Below, piece after piece: positions 18,914 to 27,168 of a DNA stretch of 35,075 nucleotides. The notes under the pieces are model-generated. The model worked only from the letters and a program-made list of their open reading frames with translations, was not told the origin of the DNA and did no database searches. The number at the start of each line of letters is the position of its first letter. Position 1 is the first letter of the stretch. A program made the position numbers and the translations under genes. The DNA is from Clostridiaceae bacterium (lineage in GTDB: Bacteria; Bacillota; Clostridia; Oscillospirales; Acutalibacteraceae), in NCBI GenBank assembly GCA_016282855.1, contig JAEELT010000029.1, forward strand, positions 1 through 35,075, read 5' to 3'.

Positions 18914-20404
18914 TTATCCCCTGTGTCCTCCTACCGAGCCGTTTCTCTCTATGGCTGTGGCGTCCTGCTCAAAATCGTGCGCCTTGAGTATGGCGTTTCT
19001 GCCGTATTTATTCTTTATGCCTATTATTGTATCCTGTATGGCGCGTTCTTTTTCTCTTTTCTCTTTTTCCCCGGCAAGCTCCTCTTCTCTGCCGAAATTC
19101 TCAAAGAAGTTAAGCTGCTCATATTCGCGTTCCTTTACGGCGCTTTCGGGGGTTATATGGTTGGCAACCACATAAATGCGCCTGACTGTCAGATCCCTTT
19201 GCGTGATGCTCTCAAAAAGCTGCACGGTCTTTTCGAGAATCAGCTTTGAGGAGCTCGTGAAGCAGCCGAGGTTAATTGAGCCGTGTGACTTTTCCGGGGC
19301 AGGTCTGCCGTAATAATCCGTTTTTATCTGCCTTGTGCATTTGCCGCTTTTCACATTCTCGGTATCATAGCAAACGGTGAGCACAATCTGATCTGTCACG
19401 AGCCGTTTCTCGACTATTTCGAGCACCAGCTTGTCGGTCATTTCCTTGCAGATAAGCTCAGCTTTTTCAAAAGGATAGGGGTGCTTGAGCACCTGCCCTG
19501 ACGAGAGCGAATGTGTTTCGGGCATATAGCTCTTTATCTCTTTCATCCCTACCGGCTCATAGCCCCAGGCGTGGTCAATCAGCAGCTCGGTATTTATGCC
19601 GAAAAGCTTATACAGCATTTCTTCGTTTCCGAGCGAGCAGCGGGCAACATCGCCCATGGTGAAAATTCCTCTGTCCTCAAGCTTTTTTGAGTATCCTCTG
19701 CCTATGCGCCAGAAATCCGTAAGCGGCCGGTGATTCCACAGCTTCTCTCTGTAGCTTATCTCATCAAGCTCGGCAATTCTCACACCGAATTCATCCGCCT
19801 GCATGTGCTTCGCTTCTATATCCATAGCAATTTTTGAAAGATAGAGGTTTGTGCCTATGCCCGCCGTGGCGGTTATCCCCGTCTCGGAGTAAACCTCTTT
19901 AACGAGCATACGGGCAAATTCATCGGCCTGTTTATTGTAAAGAGCGAGATAATCCGTGGCGTCTATGAAAACCTCATCTATCGAATAAACGTGAATATCC
20001 TCCGGGGCAATAAACCTGAGATAAATATCATATATCTGCGCACTCACCTGCATATATTTGTGCATCTGCGGCACGGCGGTGATATAGCCGAGCCTGAGCG
20101 AAGGGTCGGCTTTAAGCTCTCTGTCGGAAAAGGATTCGCCGGTGAACCTCCTGCCGGGAGCGTCGCACAGCCGCAGGGCGTTCACTTCGTTTATGCGCTG
20201 AACTGCCTCAAACAGGCGCGCCCTGCCCCCTATGCCGTGCGCCTTTAGCGAAGGGGTCACGGCAAGGCAGATAGTCTTTTCGGTGCGTGAAAGGTCGGCA
20301 ACCACCAGATTCGTGTCAAGCGGGTCAAGCCCGCGCTCTACACATTCCACGGACGCGTAAAACGATTTCAGGTCAATCGCAATATATTTTCTGCCGGAAT
20401 TCAT
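18914..20404 (-). CDS. Y-family DNA polymerase, UmuC/UvrX type
   Basis: This is a translesion DNA polymerase. The protein has 496 residues from the ATG at 20404, which has GGGAGGTG upstream. A longer frame from 20449 reads through the promoter side and lacks a binding site. The palm motif YIAIDLKSFYASVECVERGLDP carries the first catalytic Asp, and YSIDEVFIDATDYL the SIDE motif with the second Asp and Glu. A fingers loop TICLAVTPSLKAHGI, a helix-hairpin-helix region (FWRIGRGYSKKLEDRGIFTMGD) and a little-finger domain follow. It is the first gene of an operon with yolD. No LexA-type box (CGAAC-N4-GTTCG) is visible in its promoter. Confidence 0.92.
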   Translation of the reverse strand: MNSGRKYIAIDLKSFYASVECVERGLDPLDTNLVVADLSRTEKTICLAVTPSLKAHGIGGRARLFEAVQRINEVNALRLCDAPGRRFTGESFSDRELKADPSLRLGYITAVPQMHKYMQVSAQIYDIYLRFIAPEDIHVYSIDEVFIDATDYLALYNKQADEFARMLVKEVYSETGITATAGIGTNLYLSKIAMDIEAKHMQADEFGVRIAELDEISYREKLWNHRPLTDFWRIGRGYSKKLEDRGIFTMGDVARCSLGNEEMLYKLFGINTELLIDHAWGYEPVGMKEIKSYMPETHSLSSGQVLKHPYPFEKAELICKEMTDKLVLEIVEKRLVTDQIVLTVCYDTENVKSGKCTRQIKTDYYGRPAPEKSHGSINLGCFTSSSKLILEKTVQLFESITQRDLTVRRIYVVANHITPESAVKEREYEQLNFFENFGREEELAGEKEKREKERAIQDTIIGIKNKYGRNAILKAHDFEQDATAIERNGSVGGHRG

Positions 20405-20440
20405 CCCTTCACCTCCCTTGGACATCGTGTCCACAGATAT

Positions 20441-20468
20441 ATAATACATATTTTTCGCGATTTGTCAA
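20441..20468 (-). promoter_or_regulatory. umuC-type operon promoter
   Basis: On the minus strand there is a perfect -35 TTGACA (20463-20468), a 16-base spacer and a -10 TATTAT (20441-20446). It is back-to-back with the queT promoter. The two -35 boxes are 17 bases apart. Confidence 0.68.
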
Positions 20469-20485
20469 GAGCGGCAAAGGGTTGC

Positions 20486-20514
20486 TTGACATTCCCGTTT
20501 ATTTCGTGTAAAAT
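20486..20514 (+). promoter_or_regulatory. queT promoter
   Basis: A perfect -35 TTGACA (20486-20491), a 17-base spacer and a -10 TAAAAT (20509-20514) predict transcription starting around 20520-20522. That is exactly at the first base of the riboswitch. Confidence 0.8.
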
Positions 20515-20520
20515 GCGTGA

Positions 20521-20561
20521 GTCAGTTCGAAACCATCCTGACGTTAAACAAAACTAAGGAG
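20521..20561 (+). ncRNA. preQ1-I riboswitch controlling queT
   Basis: P1 is GTCAG (20521-20525) paired with CTGAC (20538-20542), closing a TTCGAAACCATC loop. It is followed by the family's A-rich tail GTTAAACAAAACTAAGGAG (20543-20561). This order matches the small H-type pseudoknot of preQ1-I aptamers, and the tail closely resembles the Thermoanaerobacter tengcongensis class. The tail includes the Shine-Dalgarno (AAGGAG), so binding of preQ1 would close the pseudoknot over it and lower translation. The ATG follows at 20572. The downstream QueT gene independently supports the call. Confidence 0.87.
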
Positions 20562-20571
20562 ACAATTTAAT

Positions 20572-21111
20572 ATGAAAAACAAAAACAAGTTTATTGCGTG
20601 TGCGGCGCTGATTGCCGCGCTTTATGCAGCGCTCACCTACACGCAGGCCTTTCTCCTGCCCGGCACCACCAATATGGCCGTGCAGTTCAGAGTGTCCGAA
20701 GCACTCAACGTGCTCGCGCTCTTCACACCCGCGGCAATACCGGGCCTCACCATCGGCTGCATTATATCCAATATTTACAGCATCGGTTCGGGCCTTCCGC
20801 TCGATATGATTTTCGGCTCTGTTGCCACTCTCGGCGCCACTCTCTGCATATATTTGCTCAGGAACGCAAAGATAGGGAAATATCCCCTGTTCGCAATGCT
20901 TATGCCCGCGCTCTGGAACGGCGTGATAGTCGGCTGGGAAATTGAGCACTTTTTTATAGACGGCGACTTTACCTGGGTCGGCTTCCTTACTCAGGGCGGT
21001 CTTGTCGCGCTCGGCGAGCTCGGCGTGATGTTTGTGCTCGGCACTCTGCTCTACTTCGTGATTGTCGGGAGAGGGCTGGATAAAAAGTTTTTCAGCATAA
21101 AACTCAGATAA
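20572..21111 (+). CDS. queT: QueT-type queuosine precursor transporter
   Basis: The 179-residue protein is integral to the membrane, with about five hydrophobic helices. It is the substrate-binding S component of an ECF transporter proposed to take up preQ1/preQ0 queuosine precursors. The recognisable segment is LPGTTNMAVQFRVSEALNVLALFTPAAIPGLTIGC, with the family-typical RVSEAL, followed by GLPLDMIFGSVATL. The energising EcfA and EcfT units are not in the window and would be shared from elsewhere. It is a single-gene transcript bounded by the promoter at 20486, the riboswitch and a strong terminator. Confidence 0.93.
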   Translation: MKNKNKFIACAALIAALYAALTYTQAFLLPGTTNMAVQFRVSEALNVLALFTPAAIPGLTIGCIISNIYSIGSGLPLDMIFGSVATLGATLCIYLLRNAKIGKYPLFAMLMPALWNGVIVGWEIEHFFIDGDFTWVGFLTQGGLVALGELGVMFVLGTLLYFVIVGRGLDKKFFSIKLR

Positions 21112-21119
21112 AACGCACC

Positions 21120-21158
21120 ATACCCGCTTCGCCGGTGCAGCGAGGCGGGTATTTTTTT
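21120..21158 (+). terminator. Rho-independent terminator after queT
   Basis: A 13-bp stem, ATACCCGCTTCGC (21120-21132) with GCGAGGCGGGTAT (21140-21152, one G-U pair), has a 7-base loop and is followed by a run of seven T. Confidence 0.93.
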
Positions 21159-21170
21159 GCGCCAAAATGT

Positions 21171-21199
21171 TTGCATTATTATTATATATGTGATATAAT
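21171..21199 (+). promoter_or_regulatory. Promoter of the polysaccharide locus
   Basis: A -35 TTGCAT (21171-21176), a 17-base spacer and a perfect -10 TATAAT (21194-21199) lie 30 bases before the first gene. It is the only clear promoter I see for the following 12-kb plus-strand locus. Confidence 0.75.
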
Positions 21200-21228
21200 A
21201 AAACAGAATAATTTATAAGGGGTTTGTT

Positions 21229-22569
21229 ATGTCCGGCAAAAAGGGTGAAATAGTTTTTAATATTGCCAGGCTGCTGAATGTTGCGTTTATCGTTTACTCG
21301 ATTTATTACTGCTTCGTTCGGTTCTATAACCCTATGCTCCCCGAGTACTATTACTGGAAGGGTCAGCTGATGATTTCGGCGGTGTTCACCTTCCTTTACC
21401 TGATGTTTGCCGATATTTATGACGCTTTTGACATACGCACGGGCAGGATTTCCGAGATACTTTACGGGCAGATTATCGCGCTGCTCATGTCAGATACAAT
21501 AATGTATCTCATCATCGTTTTCATTATGAAGAGATTTCCAACCATAGTGCCGGCGCTTGTTACGCTCGCGGCGCAGATTGCGTTTCTCGTGCTGTGGTCG
21601 TTCGTTTCAAAGCGGGTTTACATTGCCGCGGTGCCGCCGCTCAGAACAGCCGTTGTGTGCGACAGCGATGCGGGGCTTGATTCCATCATAAAGAGCCACA
21701 ACCTTGACTTTCAGTTTGAAGTGAAGGCCACGCTGGACTGCGGCGAGTGCGCCGGAAATATCGGCTGTCTCTCCGGCTTCGAGGCGGTTTTTCTCAGCGC
21801 CTCGGGCAAAAACAAAGACGCCATACTGAAATACTGCATTGAAAACGGCATACGCGTTTTCTTCATACCGGAAGTCGGCGATATGTTTGTTTACGGCTCA
21901 GAGAAGAAGCATATGCTTCACCTGCCTGTTTTTGAGGCGGGCAGATATAATCCGCCGCTTGTGTTTCTTTTTGTCAAGCGCTTTTTCGATGTTGTTTTTT
22001 CGCTTTTGTTCATTCTCATTCTCTCGCCGTTTATGCTCATAATCGCTCTGGCGGTCAAGCTCTGCGACGGAGGTCCCGTTTTTTACAGGCAGACGCGCCT
22101 GACTCAGAACGGCAGGGAATTCCGCATAATCAAATTCCGCTCGATGCGTGTTGACGCCGAAAAAGGCAAGGCCGTCCTCTCAACGGGTTACAATGATGAC
22201 CGCATCACGCCCGTAGGCAGGGTGATACGCAAAATCCGCGCGGATGAGCTGCCGCAGCTTTTTAACATTCTTTCGGGCTCAATGTCTTTCGTCGGCCCGC
22301 GCCCCGAAAGGCCCGAGATAGCGGAGGGATACTGCCGCGAGCTGCCCGATTTTTCGCTTCGTTTGCAGGCGAAGGCCGGGCTCACGGGCTATGCCCAGGT
22401 TTACGGCAAATACAACACCACACCCGCGGATAAGCTCAAAATGGACCTTATGTATATCGCCCGCCCCTCAATCGCGGAGGACTTCAGGATTTTATTTGCT
22501 ACACTCAAGATAATCTTCTCACCCGAAAGCACAGAGGGGTTTGAAAGCACAGAGGCGGAGAAAAAATAA
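21229..22569 (+). CDS. Undecaprenyl-phosphate sugar-1-phosphate transferase
   Basis: The 446-residue initiating enzyme places the first sugar phosphate on undecaprenyl phosphate. Four N-terminal membrane segments (residues 10-130) lead into a cytosolic CoA-binding-like middle domain. A fifth hydrophobic segment, FFDVVFSLLFILILSPFMLI (about 255-275), then begins the bacterial sugar transferase domain. Its signatures are GGPVFYRQTRL, FRIIKFRSMRVDAE, IRADELPQLFNILSGSMSFVGPRPE and GLTGYAQVYGKYNTT. This layout matches WbaP/CpsE-type polyprenyl glycosylphosphotransferases. Sugar specificity cannot be read. AAGGGG precedes the ATG. The C-terminal tail contains a short repeat (ESTEGFESTEAEKK). It is the first gene of the locus. 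Confidence 0.92.
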   Translation: MSGKKGEIVFNIARLLNVAFIVYSIYYCFVRFYNPMLPEYYYWKGQLMISAVFTFLYLMFADIYDAFDIRTGRISEILYGQIIALLMSDTIMYLIIVFIMKRFPTIVPALVTLAAQIAFLVLWSFVSKRVYIAAVPPLRTAVVCDSDAGLDSIIKSHNLDFQFEVKATLDCGECAGNIGCLSGFEAVFLSASGKNKDAILKYCIENGIRVFFIPEVGDMFVYGSEKKHMLHLPVFEAGRYNPPLVFLFVKRFFDVVFSLLFILILSPFMLIIALAVKLCDGGPVFYRQTRLTQNGREFRIIKFRSMRVDAEKGKAVLSTGYNDDRITPVGRVIRKIRADELPQLFNILSGSMSFVGPRPERPEIAEGYCRELPDFSLRLQAKAGLTGYAQVYGKYNTTPADKLKMDLMYIARPSIAEDFRILFATLKIIFSPESTEGFESTEAEKK

Positions 22570-22573
22570 CGCT

Positions 22574-23677
22574 ATGAAAAAAGTATTGTTTGTCGCAACA
22601 GTAGTCAAAACACATATAATGGAGTTTCACCTGCCCTACCTCAAAGCGCTCAAGGAAGATGGGTGGGAAACTGCCGTTGCCGCGCGCAATGACTATGAGG
22701 ACCCCGATGACTGCGTGATACCGCACTGCGATGATTACATCAGCATTGAATTTGAGAGAAATCCGTTTAAGCCTCAGAATATAAAAGCATACCGGGCACT
22801 GAAAAAACTGATTGAAAAAAATGATTATGATGTGATTCACTGTCACACTCCCGTCGGAGGAGCGCTTGCCCGCCTTGCCGCGCGCAAAGCGAGAAAGCGC
22901 GGCACAAAAGTTTTTTACACCGCTCACGGCTTCCATTTCTGCAAGGGAGCGCCGCTTAAGAATTGGCTCATTTTTTACCCGGCGGAGAAGTTTCTCTCTC
23001 GCTTCACGGATGTGCTTTTCACAATCAACAAAGAAGATTACAGCCGCGCCCTGAAGTTTCACGCAAAAGAAACGGTTTATGTGCCGGGCGTAGGTGTTGA
23101 TATTGAAAAATTCAGGAATACAGCCGTTGACCGCGATGCCAAAAGGGCTGAAATCGGCGTGCCGGAAGACGCCTTTATGCTGCTATCTGTTGGTGAATTT
23201 ATTAAAAGAAAAAATCACGAGTTGATAATCCGCGCGCTCAAAGAACTTGACAGCCCAAATATTCACTACGCGCTTGCCGGCTCGGGCGAACTTGATGAAT
23301 ATCTCAAAAATCTTGCCGTTTCGCTCGGCGTTGAAAACCGGGTGCATTTTCTCGGCTACAGAAAAGATGTTGCTCAGTTATACAAAACCGCGGATGTGCT
23401 TGTGCATCCATCTTATCAGGAAGGCTTGCCCGTTGCCGTTATGGAAGCGCTCGCAAGCGGCCTGCCCGTGATTGCCACAAAAATTCGCGGCAGCGCTGAC
23501 CTGATTGAAGACGGCGTGAACGGCTATCTGATTGATAACAGCGTGCCTTCACTCTGTGAAAAGATAAGAGAATTTACAGACAAAGAAAGCGCAGGCAAAG
23601 CGGCCGCTGTTTTACCTGCGAAATATGATGTGAAGTCCGTTGTGGGCGAAGTGATGAAATATTATAATCTGAAATGA
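22574..23677 (+). CDS. Glycosyltransferase family 4
   Basis: The 367-residue GT-B enzyme adds a sugar from a nucleotide donor to the growing lipid-linked chain at the inner membrane face. The N-terminal half has HCHTPVGGALARLAARKARKRG and VFYTAHGFHFCKGAP, as in EpsD/CapM-type enzymes. The C-terminal half has SVGEFIKRKNHELIIRAL, FLGYRKDVAQLYKTADVLVHPSYQEGLPVAVMEALASGLPVIATKIRG (the EX7E region) and a typical end. The ATG at 22574 lies four bases after the previous stop. A TTG 33 bases upstream is inside the previous gene and is rejected. Base composition is still like the housekeeping genes, unlike the genes that follow. Confidence 0.92.
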   Translation: MKKVLFVATVVKTHIMEFHLPYLKALKEDGWETAVAARNDYEDPDDCVIPHCDDYISIEFERNPFKPQNIKAYRALKKLIEKNDYDVIHCHTPVGGALARLAARKARKRGTKVFYTAHGFHFCKGAPLKNWLIFYPAEKFLSRFTDVLFTINKEDYSRALKFHAKETVYVPGVGVDIEKFRNTAVDRDAKRAEIGVPEDAFMLLSVGEFIKRKNHELIIRALKELDSPNIHYALAGSGELDEYLKNLAVSLGVENRVHFLGYRKDVAQLYKTADVLVHPSYQEGLPVAVMEALASGLPVIATKIRGSADLIEDGVNGYLIDNSVPSLCEKIREFTDKESAGKAAAVLPAKYDVKSVVGEVMKYYNLK

Positions 23678-23687
23678 GGTTCTTGCT

Positions 23688-24638
23688 TTGCAAAACGATT
23701 TAATATCGGTAATAGTTCCGGTTTATAATGTTGAAGATTACCTTCGTGAGTGCCTTGACAGCATAATAAGCCAAACCTATACCAATCTTGAAATAATTCT
23801 TGTTGATGACGGCTCCCCTGACGGCAGCGGAACGATCTGTGACGAATACGCAAAGAAAGATTCACGCATAAAGGTTATTCACCAGCAGAATAGCGGCGTT
23901 TCAGTTGCAAGAAACACCGGGCTCAAAGCAGTAACCGGCGACTATATCGGCTTTGTTGACAGCGATGACTATATTGAACCTAACATGTATGAGGAACTGC
24001 ACAGATGCCTTATTGAAAATGATGCAGATATGTCGGTATGCGGTATAAAACAATTTGGCGCGAAGACCAAATCCGATTTTTACGGCAATAAGTGTTTGAA
24101 CAAATCTGCTTTCCTAAAAAAGCTTTTAGATGAAACCGTTCCATCGTATTTGTGGAACAAGCTTTACAAGAAACATCTTTTTTCAGGCATTGTCTTTCCT
24201 GCAAATCTTGTATATGAAGATCTCAGAGTTCTTCATATAGTTACTGACAAAGCGTCAACAATCGGGTTTACAGACAAAACATTTTATAACTACAGAGCAA
24301 GTGATAACACCATAACTTCCACGCGCAATTTGAAAAATATTACCGACCATATTAATGCTTCGCACGAAAGATCCGAAAAATATAAAGATACGGTATACTA
24401 TGTTTATGCTATAACCGGTGAATTTAAGTGCCTGAGGTTAATTGTCTCAGATATGTCTGTTGCGAAACACGATAATATTTTATACAAAAACCTATTTAAA
24501 GAATCAAAAAATCTTTACAAAATCTGTAAAACTGAAATAAAAGGTTTGCAGAAGGTAATAACATATATATATTTAGTTTCACCAAAACTGTATTATGGGT
24601 TTAAAATATTATCCTTTAAATTACACATATTCTCCTAA
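23688..24638 (+). CDS. Glycosyltransferase family 2, tandem copy 1
   Basis: The 316-residue GT-A enzyme has the family 2 start ISVIVPVYNVEDYLRECLDSIISQTYTNLEIILVDDGSPDG and a DxD-like GFVDSDDYIE at about residue 90. Together these bind the nucleotide sugar and metal. The C-terminal half is basic and A+T-rich and has no obvious membrane span. The start is a TTG, eight bases after GAGG, which overlaps the previous stop. The next gene is a diverged duplicate with the same leader and the same TTG start. The sugar transferred is unknown. Two paralogues may add successive or alternative residues. Confidence 0.9.
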   Translation: MQNDLISVIVPVYNVEDYLRECLDSIISQTYTNLEIILVDDGSPDGSGTICDEYAKKDSRIKVIHQQNSGVSVARNTGLKAVTGDYIGFVDSDDYIEPNMYEELHRCLIENDADMSVCGIKQFGAKTKSDFYGNKCLNKSAFLKKLLDETVPSYLWNKLYKKHLFSGIVFPANLVYEDLRVLHIVTDKASTIGFTDKTFYNYRASDNTITSTRNLKNITDHINASHERSEKYKDTVYYVYAITGEFKCLRLIVSDMSVAKHDNILYKNLFKESKNLYKICKTEIKGLQKVITYIYLVSPKLYYGFKILSFKLHIFS

Positions 24639-24682
24639 CAGAAAACATAACAAATCGCTTTAATTGAAATGAGGTTTTTGCG

Positions 24683-25633
24683 TTGCAAAACGATTTGATA
24701 TCGATCATAGTTCCTGTTTACAAGGTGGAAGAATATATCCGCGAGTGTCTTGACAGCATTATAAACCAGACATATACAAACCTTGAAATCATCCTTGTTG
24801 ACGACGGCTCTCCCGACGACTGCGGAAAAATCTGTGATGAATATGCCGCAAAAGACTCTCGCATAAAAGTGATTCATCAGCAGAACGGCGGACTATCCGC
24901 CGCGAGAAACGCCGGGCTGGATATAGCAAGCGGGGGATATATAGGCTTTGTTGACAGCGATGATTTTATTGAACTGAATATGTATAAGGAACTCCATAAA
25001 TGCCTTATTGAAAATGATGCAGATATGTCAATATGCGGCATAAAGAGATTCGGGGATGAGTCTAAATCGGATTCTTACGGAAACAGAAAACTTAATAAAA
25101 ACGAATACCTAAAAGAATTGTTAAAGGATAACATTAAATCTTACGCATGCAACAAGCTTTATAAAAGATATTTGTTTGATGTTGTTCGATTTCCCATCGG
25201 GGAATTATTTGAAGATATTAAAACAATGCATCTTATAGGCGAAATCGTTTCAACGGTCAGTCTTATTGACAAATGTTTTTATAATTACAGAATAAGGTCC
25301 GGCTCTATCACCGCAGAGAATAAAGGTTTACAAGCGAGAGATTATATGACAGCCACACATGTGAGAAGTGAAAAATATAAAGGCACCGATTTTTATGTGC
25401 CTGCAACAGTCGGTGAGTTCAAGTGCCTTAGAGTAACAGTATCCGAGATGTCAATCGCAAAAAAAGACACGAATGAATATAAAAATCTTTTCAGACAATC
25501 CGTAGAATTATATAAAGTATGTCATAAAGAAATAAAAGGATTCCAAAAAGCAATTACCTGTTTATATCTTCTTTCTCCTAAACTTTTTTATTGTATTAAA
25601 AAGATAATTCTGAAGATGGGTGTAGTTTCATAA
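24683..25633 (+). CDS. Glycosyltransferase family 2, tandem copy 2
   Basis: The 316-residue paralogue of the preceding gene has the same length, the same first seven residues, and the same GT2 motifs (IVPVYKVEEYIRECLDS, VDDGSPDDCGKICDEY, GFVDSDDFIE). It also keeps the HKCLIENDADMS segment. The halves diverge after about residue 150, where acceptor recognition usually lies. The leader GAAATGAGGTT and TTG start repeat those of copy 1, so the pair arose by duplication of a unit that included the ribosome binding site. No catalytic motif is lost, so both are probably active. Confidence 0.9.
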   Translation: MQNDLISIIVPVYKVEEYIRECLDSIINQTYTNLEIILVDDGSPDDCGKICDEYAAKDSRIKVIHQQNGGLSAARNAGLDIASGGYIGFVDSDDFIELNMYKELHKCLIENDADMSICGIKRFGDESKSDSYGNRKLNKNEYLKELLKDNIKSYACNKLYKRYLFDVVRFPIGELFEDIKTMHLIGEIVSTVSLIDKCFYNYRIRSGSITAENKGLQARDYMTATHVRSEKYKGTDFYVPATVGEFKCLRVTVSEMSIAKKDTNEYKNLFRQSVELYKVCHKEIKGFQKAITCLYLLSPKLFYCIKKIILKMGVVS

Positions 25634-25677
25634 ATGATTTGTATATAGTATTCATAAAAATCGGAGGAATATAATAA

Positions 25678-26017
25678 TTGGAGAACATCTTTCAATTCTT
25701 ATTAAAACTATTTCGAATATTTAATTACGTTTTTTTCTCTATCATCTTTTTCCCTATAAAAATAAAAAAATAAAATTGTGTTTTGCTCGTTCTATGGTAC
25801 ACAGTTTAACGCTCAGGCCAAATTTTTCTACGAAAGGATTATACTACAGAAGTTTTTTGATATATTTAAACTATACAGAAAAGACTGAAACAGCTTTGGC
25901 TCGACATGTGAAAAAAGCTTAACTATGAAAGATAAGTTTAAGTTCAGTTTACTTGTCTTTATGCCACAAGTTCATCAGTTTATCTTTAAAATATACTACG
26001 ATTTTAGGCTCAAATAG
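25678..26017 (+). pseudogene. Remnant of a polysaccharide gene (frameshift and stop)
   Basis: This gap of 426 bases holds a decayed gene. GGAGG precedes a TTG at 25678, which opens LENIFQFLLKLFRIFN and a hydrophobic stretch up to a TAA at 25771. A run of seven A (25764-25770) sits just before that stop. Removing one A continues the frame as KNKIVFCSFYGTQFN, a start I associate with CDP-glycerol glycerophosphotransferases. The frame then meets TGA at 25886 and resumes to a TAG at 26015, with an end (LLVFMPQVHQFIFKIYYD) like glycosyltransferase C termini. The piece is far shorter than either family, so there is also an internal deletion. Which family it came from is uncertain. Confidence 0.6.
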
Positions 26018-26059
26018 TTTTTGTTATCCTCGAAACTTTTTTTAGGAAAGATGATTTAA

Positions 26060-27157
26060 ATGAAGAAAATTCTTCTTGTCTTCGGCACAAGACCCGAAGC
26101 AATAAAAATGTGCCCGCTTGTAAATGAATTGAAATCCAGGTCTGATATACAAACAGTTGTTTGTGTTACTGGTCAGCATCGTCATATGCTTGACCAGGTT
26201 CTTCAAGTTTTTAATGTTACTCCTGATTATGACCTCTCAATTATGAGAGAAAAACAGACTCTTTTTGATATTACAACTGCAATTCTCAAAAGCATAAAAG
26301 CAGTCCTTGACAAGGAAAAACCGGATATATGTCTGGTTCACGGAGATACAAGCACAAGTTTTGTAACAGCTCTCGCATGCTTTTATTTGCAGATTCCCGT
26401 CGGTCATGTTGAAGCCGGGTTGCGCACTCATAACATTTACAGCCCTTATCCCGAAGAGTTTAACAGACAGGCGGTTTCAATTATCTCCCGTTATAACTTC
26501 GCGCCGACAGAGACAGCAAAAAATAACCTAATCAGCGAAGGAAGAAACCCCGAAAGCATATGGGTAACAGGTAACACGGTTATTGATGCACTTAAAACAA
26601 CGGTTAAGAAAGATTACAATAATCCCGAGCTGGACTGGGTTGGAAATAAAAAATTGATATTCATTACCGCGCACCGCAGAGAGAACCTCGGAAAGCCCAT
26701 GCATAATATGTTCAGAGCAATCAAAAGAGTTTTGGATGAACATCAAGATGTAGCGGCACTATATCCGGTTCATCTGAATCCCGCTGTCAGAGAGGCGGCA
26801 AGTGCTGAATTAGGAAACAGTGACAGAATACATTTAATTGAGCCTGTTGATGTGTTTGACTGTCATAATTTGATGGCAAGAAGTTATCTGATTCTCACCG
26901 ACTCCGGCGGAATACAGGAAGAGGCTCCGTCTTTGGGCAAACCGGTTTTGGTAATGCGAGACACAACAGAACGACCGGAAGGCATAGAAGCTGGCACGCT
27001 AAGACTCGTCGGCACAGATGAAGCAAATATCTATAATAGTTTTACAGAGTTAATTACAAACGAGCAAGCATATAAAAAAATGGCAAACGCCGTTAACCCG
27101 TACGGAGATGGCTTTGCCTGCAAAAGAATTGCAGATATTCTTGAAAACAATCTGTGA
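26060..27157 (+). CDS. wecB: UDP-N-acetylglucosamine 2-epimerase (non-hydrolysing)
   Basis: The 365-residue enzyme interconverts UDP-GlcNAc and UDP-ManNAc in the cytosol, supplying ManNAc or derived sugars to the polymer. Family signatures are KKILLVFGTRPEAIKMCPLV at the start, LVHGDTSTSFVTALACFY, GHVEAGLRTHNIYSPYPEEFNRQ with catalytic acids, FITAHRRENLGKP with the catalytic His, and LTDSGGIQEEAPSLGKPVLVMRDTTERPEGIEAGT. The length is standard. No UDP-ManNAc dehydrogenase is nearby, so ManNAc itself, as in teichoic-acid linkage units, is the simplest product. An AGGAAAG site precedes the ATG. The stop is 11 bases before the next ATG. Confidence 0.96.
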   Translation: MKKILLVFGTRPEAIKMCPLVNELKSRSDIQTVVCVTGQHRHMLDQVLQVFNVTPDYDLSIMREKQTLFDITTAILKSIKAVLDKEKPDICLVHGDTSTSFVTALACFYLQIPVGHVEAGLRTHNIYSPYPEEFNRQAVSIISRYNFAPTETAKNNLISEGRNPESIWVTGNTVIDALKTTVKKDYNNPELDWVGNKKLIFITAHRRENLGKPMHNMFRAIKRVLDEHQDVAALYPVHLNPAVREAASAELGNSDRIHLIEPVDVFDCHNLMARSYLILTDSGGIQEEAPSLGKPVLVMRDTTERPEGIEAGTLRLVGTDEANIYNSFTELITNEQAYKKMANAVNPYGDGFACKRIADILENNL

Positions 27158-27168
27158 AGGAGCCGGAT

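Noticed and set aside
20405-20449. N-terminal extension of the UmuC-type polymerase
   Set aside because: It starts inside the promoter -10 region. The ATG at 20404 has GGGAGGTG upstream and begins right before the first palm motif.
20515-20540. LexA box near TTCGAA in the umuC/queT intergenic region
   Set aside because: There is no CGAAC-N4-GTTCG pattern. The TTCGAA lies inside the riboswitch loop and is explained by it.
25764-25770. Seven-A run as a programmed frameshift or phase switch
   Set aside because: A second in-frame stop (TGA at 25886) and the missing bulk of the gene mean a frameshift alone would not restore a full protein.
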